Below are positions 44,401-57,200 of a DNA stretch of 64,000 bases, piece after piece. Positions within the stretch are counted from its first letter, which is position 1; the number at the start of each line of letters is the position of its first letter. The notes beneath the pieces are model-generated. The model had not been told where the DNA came from. It worked only from the letters and a program-made list of their open reading frames with translations, and did no database searches. A program made the position numbers and the translations under genes. Where the stretch lies: positions 24,681,610 through 24,745,609 of the forward strand of contig JARWKL010000004.1 of assembly GCA_029961685.1 (NCBI GenBank), in the 5' to 3' direction. The stretch is from Aristolochia californica (lineage: Eukaryota > Streptophyta > Magnoliopsida > Piperales > Aristolochiaceae).

Positions 44401-47400
44401 ATGCAATTCCATTTTTAAAACATGTGTAGAAAAAATCTCTTTCTTATAAAATTTCAAGCTATTTGGGATGAACTAGTGGAATTTCCCAAACTTGGATAAC
44501 AAAACTTTTGTGTTCATTTTTCGGTGTGTGAATAAATTTTTTGTACTTACATTTGTTATTTTTAAAATTTTTTTCCAAACATAAACTCTAAAATTTTCAT
44601 TTTGTTTTGATTTGTTTGTCTTTTTTTTTTATGGGATGAAGGGAGAGCGAAAACTCAAAGTTTTGATTTAAGAAAAAAGTATACATCTAAAATGGAAATG
44701 CATAATGTACAAATGTAGAGAGAGATAGTTCCAAAGATTGTCTGTAATTTTTAGGGATTGTAAAACTCTTTTTAGTTTTTATATATTAGGTTTTGCAATT
44801 GTGGGAAAAAGGGGGAGGCAGGGGATTTTTGACTGAGTGTTGACTCCCAATCCATAAGTCATTTCTTACAAAAATATATACCGTTATGCATGATAAATCC
44901 CTTTGCTATCATCTATGAATGTTAGGTCAGCTTTTTGTAAATGGGAAAAATAATGGCTTGTTTGACTAGGGTAAATATCCCACTGCATGTTTAGTTGAGA
45001 ATTTAATGAGCGTTTTTTATTCTCTTTTGAATCCATAGGTCATTTTCTTCTTTAACATGTTTTAGGCATGCATATCCATTTTTAAAACATGTGTAGAAGA
45101 AATATCTTTCTTATAAAATTCCAAGCTAGTAGGGTTCAACTAGTGGAATTTTTCAAACTTAGATAACAAAGCTTTTGTGTTCATTTGTGGTGTGTGAATA
45201 AATTTTCTTTACTTACTTTATTATTTTTTAAATTTTTTTCCATACATAAACTCTAAAATTTTCATTTTTTTGTGATCTATTTACCTTTTTTGATTATGGG
45301 ATGAAGGGAGAGCGAAATTTAAAAGTTTACATTTAAGAAAAAAATATACATCTAGAATTGAAATGCACAATGCACAAATGTAGAAAGAGATATAAGTCCA
45401 AAGAGTGTCTATAATTTTTAGGGATTTTAAAAAAAAATCTTTTTAGTTTTTATATTAGGTTTTGCACTTGTCGGGGAAAAGGGGGAGGCGGGGGATGTTT
45501 AACTGAGTGTTGACTCCCAATCCATTAGTCATTTCTTACAAAAATATAGCCCATTAAATATGATATATCACTTTATAATCATCTATGATTGTTAGGTCAA
45601 CTTTTTATAAATTGGAAAAATAATGGCTTGTTTGACTCGGGTAAATATCCCACCACACGTTCACTTAAGAATTTAATGAGCGTTTGTTATTCTCTTTAAA
45701 AGGTTTGAATCCATAGGTCATTTGAATCTTTAACATGTTTCAAGCATGCATAATTATTTTTAAAACATGTGTAGTAGAAATCTCTTTCTTATAAAATTCA
45801 GAGCTATTAGGGTTCATCTAGTGGAATTTCCCAAACTTGGATAACAAAACTTGTTTTTTCATTTGTGGTGCGTGAATAAATTTCCTTTACTTACATTTTT
45901 ATTGGTTTTATGTTTTTTGATATATAAACTCTAAAATTTTCATTTTGTTGTGATCTATTTGCCTTTTTGGTTTAGAGGATGAAGGGAAAGCGAAAACACA
46001 AAGTTTTGATTTAAGAAAAAAATATATATCTAAAATGGAAATGCACAATGCACTAATGAAGAGAGAGTAAATTCCAAAAAGTGTCAGTAATTTTTAGGGA
46101 TTATAAACTCTTTTTATTTTTAAATATTTGGTTTTGCAATCATTGAGGAAAAGGGGGAGGAGGGGGATTTTTAAATGGGTGTTGACTCCCAATCCATAAG
46201 TCATTTCTTACAAAATAGTGCCCGTTACGCATGATAAATCACTTTACAATCATCTATGATTGTTAGTTTAGCTTTTTGTAAATGGGTAAAATAATGATTT
46301 GTTTGACTTAGGTAAATATACCACATCAAGTTCACTTGAGAATTTAGTGAGCGTTTGTTATTCTCTTTAAAAGGTTTGGTTCCATAGGTCATTTGTTTCT
46401 TTAACATGTTTCAAGTATGCATGTCCATTTTTAAAACATGTGTAAAAGAAATCTCTTTCTTATAAAATACCAAGCTATTAGAGTTCAACTAGTGGAATTT
46501 CCCATACTTTGATAACAACTCTTTTGTGTTCTTTTGTGGTGTGTGAATAAATTTTCTTTAGTTACATTTGTTATTTTCTTAAATTTTTTCCATACATAAA
46601 CTCTAAAAGATTAATTTTGTTGTGATCTATTTGGCTTTTTTGTTTACGGGATAAAGGGAGAGCGAAAACTCATAGTGTTGATTTAAAAAAAAAGTATACA
46701 TGTAAAATTGAAATGCACAATGCACAAATGTGGAGAGAGATAGTTCCAAAGAGTTTTTAGGGATTGTAAAAAACTATTTTTACTTCTTATATATTAGGTT
46801 TTGCAATCGTCGGGGAAAAGGCGGAGGCGGGGATTTTTAATTTAGTGTTGACTCCCAAGCCATAAGTCATTTCTTACAAAAATATAGCTTGTTACGCATG
46901 ATAAATCACTTTACAATCATCTATGATTGTTTGGTCAGCTTTTTGTAATTGAGAAAAATAATAGGTAGTTTTACTCGGGTAAATATCCCATCGCACGTTC
47001 ACTTGAGAATTTAATGAGCATTTGTTATTCTCTTTAAAAGGTTTAGATCTATTGGTCATTTGCATCTTTATCATGTTTCAAGCATGCATATCCATTTTTA
47101 AAACATTTTTAGAAGAAATCTCTTTGTTATAACATTCAATGCTATTAGGGGTTAACTAGTAGAATTTCCAAATTTTGGATAACAAAACTTTTGTGTTCAT
47201 TTGTGCTGTGTGAATAAATTTTATTTACTAACATTTGTTATTGTTTTAAATTTTTTCCATACATAAACTCTAAAATTTTCATTTTGTTGTGATCTATTTT
47301 CCTTTTTTGTATACAGGATGAAGGAAGATCGAAAACTCAAAGTTTTGATTTAAGAAATAAGTATACATAAAAAATGGAAATGCACAATGCAAAAATGTAG

Positions 47401-48620
47401 AGAGAGATAATTCCAAAGAGAATCTGTAATTTTTAGGGATTGTAAAATCTTTTAAGTTTTTATATATTAGGTGTTGCAATCGTCGGGGACAAGGGGGAGG
47501 CGGGGGATTTTTAACTGAGTGTTGACTCCCAATCCATAAGTCATTTCTTACAAAAATATAGCCCGTTGCACATGCTAAATCACTTTAGAATCGTCTATGG
47601 TAGTTAGGTCAGTTTTTGTAATTGGGTAAAATAATGGCTTGTTTGATTCGGGTAAATATCCCAACCGTACGTTCACGTGAGAATTTAATGAGTATTTGTT
47701 ATTCTCTTTAAATGGTTTGTATCTATAGGTCATTTGAATCTTTAACATTTTTCAAACATGCATATCCATTTTTAAAACATGTGTCGAAGAAATCTCTTTC
47801 TTATAAAATTCCAAGCTATTAGGGTTGAACTAGTGGAATTTCTCACACTTGGATAACAAAACATTTTTGCTCATTTTTGGTGTGTGAATAAAATTTCTTT
47901 ACTTACATTTGATGTTGTTATAAATTTTTTCCATACATAAACTCTAAACTTTTCATTTTGTTGTGATCTATTTGCCTTTTTTGTTTACGGGAAGAAGGGA
48001 AAGCGAAAACTCAAAGTTTTGATTTAAGAAAAAAGTATACATCTAAAATGGAAATGCACATTAAAAAGTGTAGAGAGAGATAATTCCAAAGAGTGTCTGT
48101 AATTTTTAGGGATTGTAAACTCTTTTTAGTTTATATATGTTAGGTTTTGCAATCATCGGGGAAAAGGGGGAGGCAAGGGATTTTTAACTGAGTGTTGACC
48201 CCCAATCCAAAAGTAATTTCTTAAAAAAATTAGCCTTTACGCATGATTAATCACTTTAAAATCATATATGATTGTCAGGTATGCTTTTTGTAAATGGAAA
48301 AAATAATGGCTTGTTTGACTCAGGTAAATATCCCACCGCACGTTCACTTGAGAATTTAATGAGCATTTGTTATTCTCTTTAAAAGGTTTGTATCCATCGG
48401 TCATTTGCGTCTTTAACATGTTTCAAGCATGCATATCCATTTTTAAAACATGTGTAGAAGAAATCTCTTTCTTCTAAAATTCCAAGCAATTAGGGTTGAA
48501 CTAGTCGAATTTCCCAAACTTAGATAACAAAACTTTTTTGTTCATTTGTGTTGTGTGAATAAATTTTCTTTACATACATTTTTTTATCATTTTAATGTTT
48601 TTCCATACATAAACTACTAA

Positions 48621-48880
48621 ATTTTCATTTTTTTATGATCTATTTGCATTTTTTGTTTACAGGATGAAGGGAGAGCAAAAACTCAAAATTTTGATTGAAA
48701 AAAAAATATACATTTAAAATGGAAATGCACAATGCACAAATGTATCTTTCTTCCTTTTGTTGTGATCTATTTGCTTTTTGTCTCTTTTTTTGTTTACGAG
48801 GTAAAGGGAAAGTGAAAACTCAAGTTTTGTTTTAAGAAAAAAGTATACATCTAAAATGGAAATGCACAATGTACAAATGT
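48621..48880. repeat. Irregular satellite B unit with about 135-bp partial duplication
   Basis: The segment from TTTGTTGTGATCTATTTGC to AATGCACAAATGTA occurs twice in a row, the second copy starting near 48745. The spacing of TGATAAATC across this unit rises to about 806 bp. Confidence 0.8.
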
Positions 48881-49639
48881 AGAGAGAGATAATTCTAAAA
48901 AGTGTCTATAATTTTTAGGGATTGTAAACTCCTTTTAGTTTTTATATATCAGGTTTGCAATCATCGGGAAAAGGGGAGGCGGGGGATGTTTAACTGAGTG
49001 TTCACTCCTATTCCTTAAGTCATTCCTTACAAAAATATAGTCCGTTACGTGGTAAATCACTTTACAATCATTTATGATCGTTAGGTCAGCTTTTTGTAAA
49101 TGGGCAAAATAATGGTTTGTTTGACTTGGGTAAATATCCTACCGCACGTTCACTTGAGAATTTAATGTTATTCTCTTTAAATGGTTTGGATTTATTGGTC
49201 ATTTAAATCTTTAACATGTTTCATGCACGCATATTTATTCTTTAAAACATGTGTTGAAAAATCTCTTTCTTATAAAATTCCGAGCTATTAGGGTTGAACT
49301 AGTAGAATTTCCCAAACTTGGATAACAAAACTTTTGTGTTCATTTGTGATATGTAAATGAATATTCTTTACTTATATTTGTTGATTGCTTTAAATTCTTT
49401 CCATACATAAATTCTAAAATTTTCATTTTGTTGTGATCTATTTGCCTTTTATCTCTTTTTTTTGTTTTCGAGATGAAGAGAAAGTGAAAACTCAAGTTTT
49501 GATTTAAGAAAAAAGTATACATCTAAAATGGAAATGCACAATGCACAAATGTAAAGAGAGATAATTCCAAAAAATGCTTGTAATTTTTAGGGATTGTAAA
49601 CTCTTTTTAATTTCTATATATCAGGTTCAGCAATCGTCG

Positions 49640-49680
49640 GGTAAAGGGAGAGGCGGCATATTTTACTTACATTTGTTATT
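49640..49680. repeat. Satellite B deletion junction 1
   Basis: After the G-rich box (GGGAGAGGCGG) the sequence jumps to TTTTACTTACATTTG, which is normally about 390 bp further on. The result is a partial unit of about 288 bp. Confidence 0.8.
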
Positions 49681-50639
49681 TTTAAAAAAAAAATTCCATA
49701 CTTAAACTCTAAAATTTTCATTTTGTTGAGATCTGTTTGCCTTTTTTGTTTTCTGGATGAAGGGAGAGCGAAAACTCAAAGTTTTGATTTAAGAAAAAAA
49801 ATACATCTAAAATGGAAATGCCCAATGAAAAATGTAGAGAGAGATAATTCCACAGAGTGTATGTTATTTTTAGTGATTGTAAACTCTTTTTAGTTTTTAT
49901 GTATTAGGTTTTGCAATCTTCAGGGAAAAGAGGGAGGCGGGGGATTTTTATATGAGTGTTGACTCCCAATCCATAGGTCATTTCTTACAAAAATATAGCC
50001 TGTTACGTATGATAAATCACTTTACAATCATCTATGATTGTTAGGTCAGATTTTTGTAATTGAGAAAAATAATGGGGAGTTTCACTCGGGTAAATATCCC
50101 ATCGCACGTTCACTTGAGAATTTAATGAGCGTTTGTTATTCTCTTTAAAAGGTTTGGATCCGTAGGTCATTTGCACCTTTAATATGTTTCAAGCATGCAT
50201 ATCCATTTTCAAAACATGTGTAGAAAAATCTCTTTCTTATAAAATTCCAATCTAATAGGGTTGAACTAGTGGAATTTCCCAAACTTGGATAAAGAAACTT
50301 TTGTGTTCATTTGTGGCGTGTGAATAAAATATCTTTTCTTACATTTGTTATTGTTTTAAATTTCTTCCATACATAAACTCTTAAATTTTTATTTTGTTGC
50401 GATCTATTTCCGTTTTTTTTATAGGATGAAGGGTGAGCAAAAACTCAAAGTTTTTATTTCAGAAAAAAGCATACATCTAAAATGGAAATGCACAATGCAC
50501 AATTGTCGAGAGAGATAATTCCAAAGAGTGTGTCTAATTTTTAGGGATTGTAAATTCTTTTTAGTTTTTATATATTATGTTTTGCAAAGTCGGGGAAAAA
50601 GGGTAAGCAGGGGATTTTTAACTGAGTGTTGACACCCTT

Positions 50640-50690
50640 TCCATGACTCATTTCTTACCCTAAAACATGTGTAGTAGAAATCTCCTTCTT
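50640..50690. repeat. Satellite B deletion junction 2
   Basis: TTTCTTACC jumps to TAAAACATGTGTAG, omitting the dyad and the CGTTCACTTGAG segment, about 220 bp. It leaves a partial unit of about 455 bp. Confidence 0.8.
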
Positions 50691-53600
50691 ATAAAATTCC
50701 AAGCAATTAGGGTTGAAGTAGTGGAATTTCCAACATTTGGATAACAAAACCTTTGTGTGCATTTGTGGTGTGTGAATAAATTTTCTTCACTTACATTTGT
50801 TATTGTTTTAAATTTTTTTCCATAAGTAAACTCTAAAATTTTCATTTTGTTGTGATCTGTTTACCTTTTTTGTTTACGGGAGGAAGGGAAAGGGAAAACT
50901 CAAAGTTTTGATTAAAGAAAAAAGTAAACATCTAAAATGGAAATGCACAATGAAAATATGTAGAGAAAGAGATAATTCCAAAGAGTGTCTGTAATTTTTA
51001 GGGATTGTAAACTCTTTTTAGTTTTTATAAATTAGGTTTTGTATTCGTCGAGGAAAAGGTGTAGGCGGGGGATTTTTAACTGAGTGTGTACTCCAATCCA
51101 TAAATCATTTCTTACAAAAATATAGCCAGTTACGCATGATAAATCACTTTACAATCATCTATGATTGTTAGCTAATCTTTTTGTAAATGGGCAAAATAAA
51201 GGCTTATTTGACTCGGGTAAATATCCCACCGCACGTTCACTTGAGAATTTAATGAGCGTTTGTTATTCTCTTTAAAAGGTTTGGATCCATAGGTCATTTT
51301 CATCTTTGACATGTTTCATGCATTCATATCCATTTTTAAAACATGTGTAGAATATACTCTTTCTTATAAAATTCCAAACCATTATGGTTCAACTAGTGGA
51401 ATTTCCCAAACTTTGATAAAAAAAACTTTTGTGTTCATTTGTGATGTGTGAGTAAATTTTATTTACTTACATTTTTTATTGTTTTAAATTTTTTCCATAC
51501 ATAAACTCTAATATTTTCATTTTGTTGTGATGTATTTGCCTTTTTTGTTGAAGGGATGAAGGGAGAGCGAAAACTCAATGTTTTGATTTAAGAAAAATGT
51601 ATACATCTAAAATTCAAAATGCACAATGCCAAAATGTAGAGGGAAATAATTCCAAAGTGTGTCTATAATTTGAAGGGATTGTAAAAAACTCTTTTTAGTT
51701 TTTATATATTAGGTTTTGCAATTGTTGGGGAAAAGGGGGAGGCGGGGGATTTGTAATTGAGTGTTGACTCACAAACCATAAGTCATTTCTTACAAAAATA
51801 TAGCCTGTTATGCATGATAAATCAGTTTACAATCATCTATGATTGTTAGGTCAGCATTTTGTAAATGGGCAAAATAACGACTTGTTTGACTCGGGTAAAT
51901 ATCCCACAGCACGTTCACGTGAGAATTTAATGAGTTTTTGTTATTCTCTTTAAAAGGTTTGGATCCATAGGTCATTTGCATTATTAGAAATTTTCAACCA
52001 TGCATATCCATTTTTAAAACATGTGTAGAAAAAATCTTTTTCTTATAAAATTTACAGCGATTAGGGTTGAACTAGTGGAATTCCCCAAACTTGGATAACA
52101 AAAATTTTGTGTTCATTTGTGGTGTGAGATTAATTTTTCTTTACTTACATTTGTTATTGTTTTAAATTTCTTTCCATACATAAACTCTAAAATTTTCATT
52201 TTGTTGTATTTTTTTGCCTTTTTTGTCTATGGGATGAAAGGAGAGCTAAAACTAAAAATATTTATTTAAGAAAAAAGTATACATCTAAAATGGAAATTCA
52301 CAATGCACAAATGTAGAGAGAGATAATTCAAAAGAGGGTCTATAATTTTTAGGGATTGTAAACTCTTTTAGTTTTTATATATCAGGTTTTACAATCGTCG
52401 GGGAAAAGGGGGAGGGAGGGAATTTTAACTGTGTGTTGACTCCCAATCCATAAATCATTTCTTAAAAAAATATAGCCCCTTACGAATGATAAATCACTTT
52501 ACAATCATCTACGATTGTTAGGTCTGCTTTTTGTAAATAGTTAAAATAATGGCTTGTTTGACTCGGGTAGCGCGTTCACTTGAGAATTTAATGAGTGTTT
52601 ATTATTCATTTTAAATGGTTTGGATCCATAGGTCATTTGAATTTTTAACAAGTTTCAAGCATGCATATCAATTTTTAACACGTGTAGAAGAAATCTCTTT
52701 CTTATTAAATTCCAAGCTATTAGGGTTGAACTAGAGGAATTTCCCAAACGTGGGGAACAAAAATTTTGTGTTCATTTGTGGTGTGTGTGAAAAATTTTAT
52801 TTACTTACATTTTTTATTGTTTTAAATTTTTTCCATACGTAAACTCTAAAATTTTCATTTAGTTGTGATCTGTTTGCCTTTTTTTTTTTTACAGGATGAA
52901 GGGAGAGCAAAAACACAACGTTTGATTTAAGAAAAAAGTATACGTCTAAAATGGGAATGCAGAGTGAAAAAATGTAGAGAGAGATAATTCCAAAGAGTCT
53001 CTGTAATTTTTAGGGATAGTAAACTCTTTTTAGTTTTTATATATTAGGTTTTGCAAATGTCGGAGAAAAAGAGGATGCGGGGGATTTTTAACTGAGTGTT
53101 GACTTCCAATCCATAAGTCAATTCTTATAATAATATAGCCCGTTACGCATGATAAATCAATTTACAATAATTTATGATTGTTAGGTCAGCTTTTTGTAAA
53201 TAGGCAAAATAATGGTTTGTTTGACTCGGGTAAATATCCCACGCCACGTTCACTTGATAATTTAATGAGCATTTGTTATTCTCGTTAAAAGGTTTGGATC
53301 CATAGGTAATTTGCATCTTTAATGTGTTTCAAGCATTAATATCCATTTTTAAAACATGTTTAGAAGAAATGTTTTTCTTGTAAAATTCCAAGCTATTAGG
53401 GTTGAACTAGTGGAATTTCCCAAACTTGGATAACAAAATTTTGTGTTCATTTGTGGTGTGTGAATAAATTTTTTTTACTTACATTTGTTATTGTTTTAAA
53501 TTTTTTCCACAATTAAACTCTAAAATTTTCATTTTGTTATGATCTATTTGAGTTTTTTGTTTACGGGATGAAGGGAGAAAGAAAACTCAAAGTTTTGATT

Positions 53601-54167
53601 TAAGAAAAAAGTATACATCTAAAATGGAAAAGCACAATACACAAATATTGAGAGAGATAATTCAAAAGAGTGTATGTAATTTTTAGGGATAGAAAACTCT
53701 TTTTAGTTTTTAAATATTAGCCTTTGCAATTGTCAGGGTACAAGGGTAGCCGGGGGATTTTTAACTGAGTGTTAAAACCTTATCCATAACTCATTTCTTA
53801 AAAAAATATAGCCCGTTATGCATGATAAATCACTTTACAATCATCTATGATTGTTAGATCAACTTTTTGTAAATGGACAAAAAAAGGGCTTGTTTGACTC
53901 GGGTAAATATCTCACTGCACGTTCACTTGAGAATTTAATGAGCATTTGTTACTCTCTTTAAGAGGTTTGGGACCATAGGTCATTTGAAACTTTAACATAT
54001 TTCAAGCATGCATATCCATTTTTAAAAAAAGTGTAAAAGAAATCTCTTTCTTATAAAATTCCAAGCTATTAGGGTTGAACTAGTGGAATTTCAAAAACTA
54101 TGATAACAAAACCATTCTGTCCATTTGTGGTGTGTGAATAAATTTTATTTACTTACATTTGGTATTT

Positions 54168-54290
54168 TTTTATATTTTTTCCGTACGTCAACTCTAAAAT
54201 TTTCATTTTGTTGTGATCTGTTTGTTTTAAATTTTTTCCGTACGTAATCTCTAAATTTTTTATTTTGTTGTGATATGTTTACGTTTTTTG
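54168..54290. repeat. Satellite B unit with about 60-bp tandem duplication
   Basis: TTTTTTCCGTACGT..CTCTAAA...TTTTGTTGTGAT.TGTTT occurs twice in succession. The local period rises to about 717 bp. Confidence 0.8.
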
Positions 54291-57200
54291 TTTATGGGAT
54301 GAAGGGAGAGCAAAAACTCTAAGTTTTTATTTAAGAAAAAAGTATACATCTAAAATGGAAAAGTTTAGAGAGGGATAATTCCAAAGAGTATCTGTAATTT
54401 TTAGGGATTGTAAACTCTTTTTAGTTTTTATTAATTAGGTTTTGATATCGATGAGGAAAAGGGGGAGGCAGGGGATTTTTAACTGAGTGTTTACTCCAAT
54501 CCATCACTCATTTCTTACAAAAATATAGCCCGTTACACATGATAAATCACTTTACAATCTTCTATGAATTTTAGGTCATCATTTATAAATGGGAAAAATA
54601 AGGGCTTCTTTGACTCGGGTAAATATCCCACAGCACGTTCACTAGAGAATTTAACGAGCATTTGTTATTCTCTTTAAAAGGTTTGGATCCGTAGGTCATT
54701 TGCATCTTTAACATGTTTCAGGCATTCATATCAATTTTAAAAAAATGCGTAGATGAAATCTCTTTCTTATAAAATTTCAAGTTATTAGGGTTCAACTAGT
54801 GGAATTTCCTAAACTTGGACAACAAAAATTTTGTAATCATTTGTGGTGTGTGAATAAATTTTTTTTACTTAAATTTGTTATTCTTTTAAATTTTTTCCGT
54901 ACATAAACTCTAAAATTTTCATTTTGTTGTGAACTATTTTCCTTTTTTTTTTACTAGATGAAGGGAGAGCGAAATCTCAAACTTTTGATTTAAGAAAAAA
55001 GTATACATTCTAAATGGAAATGCACAATGCTCAAATGTAGAATGAGATAATTCCAAAGAGTGTCTATATTTTTTAGGGATTTTAAACTCTTTTTAGTTTT
55101 TATATATTAGGTTTTACAATCGTCGGGAAAAAGGGGGTAGCGGGGGATTTTTAACTGAGTGTTGACTCCCAATCCATAAGTAATTTCTTACAAAAATATA
55201 GCCCGTTACGCATGATAAATCACTTTACAATCATCTACGATTGTTAGGTCAGCTTTTTGTAAATAAACAAAATAATGGCTTGTTTGACTTGGGTAAATAT
55301 CCAACCGCATGTTCACTTTAGAATTTAATGAGCGTTTATTATTCTCTTTAAAAGGTTTGGATCCATAGGTCATTTACATCTTTAAAAAGTTTCAACCATG
55401 TACATCAATTTTTAAAACATGTGTAGAAGAAATCTCTTTCTTATAAAATTCCAATCTCTTAGGGTTGAACTAGTGGAATTTCCCAAACTTGGGGAACAAA
55501 ACTTTTGTGTTCCCTTGTGGTGTGTGAATAAATTTTATTTACTTACATTTGTTATTGTTTTAATTTTTTCAATACGTTAACTCTAAAATTTTCTTTTTGT
55601 TGTGATCTATTTGCCTTTTTTGTTTACGGGATGAAGGGAGAGCGAAAACACAAAGTTTGATTTATGAAAAAAGTATACATCTAAAATGGAAATGCACAAT
55701 GCACAATGCACAAATGTAGAGAGAGATAATTCCAAAGAGTGTCTATAATTTTTAGGGATTGTAAACTCTTTTCAGTTTTCATATATTAGGTTTTGCAATC
55801 GTCGGGGAAAAGGAGGATGCGAGGGATTTTTAACAGAGTGTTGACATCCTATCCATAACTCATTTCTTACAAAAATATAGCTCGTTACGCATGATAAATT
55901 ACTTTACAATTATCTATGATTGTTTGGTCAGCTTTTTGTAAATGGGTAAAATAATGCTTGTTTGACTCGAGTAAATATCCCACCGCATGTTCACTTGAGA
56001 ATTTAATGAGCGTTTGTTATTCTCTTTAAAAGGTTTGGATCCATAGGTCATTTTCATATTTAACATGTTTCAAGCATGCATATCCATTTTTAAAACATGT
56101 GTAGAAGAAATCTCTTTCTTAGAAAATTCCAAGCTATTAGGGTTGAACTAGTGGAATTTCCAAAACTTGGATAACAAAATTTTGTGTGCATTTGTGGTGT
56201 GTGAATAAATTTTATATACTTACAATTTTTATTGTTTTAAATTTTTTCCATACGTAAACTCTAAAATTTTCATTTTGTTGTGATCTGTTTGCCTTATTTT
56301 TTTACGGGATGAAGGGTGAGTGAAAACACAAAGTTTGATTTAAGAAAAAAGTAAATATCTAAAAAGGAAATGCTGAGTGAAACAAGGTAGAGAAAGATAA
56401 TTCCAAAGAGTGTCTGTAATTTTTAGGGATTGTAAACTCTTTTTAGTTTTTATATATTAGGTTTTGCAAACGTCAGAAAAAAAGAGGAGGCGGGGGATTT
56501 TTAACTGAGTGTGACTCCCATTCCATAAGTCATTTCTTACAATAATATAGCCCGTTACGCATGATCAATAAATTTACAATCATCTATGATTGTTAGGTCA
56601 GCTTTTTGTTAATGGGCAAAATAATGGCTTGTGTGACTCGGGTAAATATCCCACGCCACGTTCACTTGATAATTTAATGAGCATTTGTTATTCTCTTTAA
56701 AAGTTTTGGATCCATAGGTCATTTGCATCTTTAGCATGTTTTAAGCATTCATATCCATTTTTAAAACATGTGTAGAAGAAATCCTTTTCCGATAAAATTC
56801 CAAGCTATTTGGGTTGAACTAGTGGAATTTCCCAAACTTGGATAACAAAAATTTTGTGTTCATTTGAGGTGTGTGAATAAATTTTCTTTACTTACATTTG
56901 TTATTTTTTAAAATTTTTTTGACAAATAAACTCTAAAATTTTCATTTTGTTACGATCTATTTGACTTTTTTGTTTACAGGATGAAGGGAGATGGAAAGCT
57001 CAAAGTTTTGATTTAATAAAAAAGTACACATCTAAAATGGAAATTCACAATAGACAAATCTTGAGAGAGATAATTCAAAAGATTGTCTGTAATTTTTACA
57101 GATAGTAAAACTCTTTTTAGTTTTTATATATTAGGTTTTGCAATCATCGGGGAAATGGGGGAGGCAGGAGATTTTTAACTGAGTGTTGACACCATATCCA

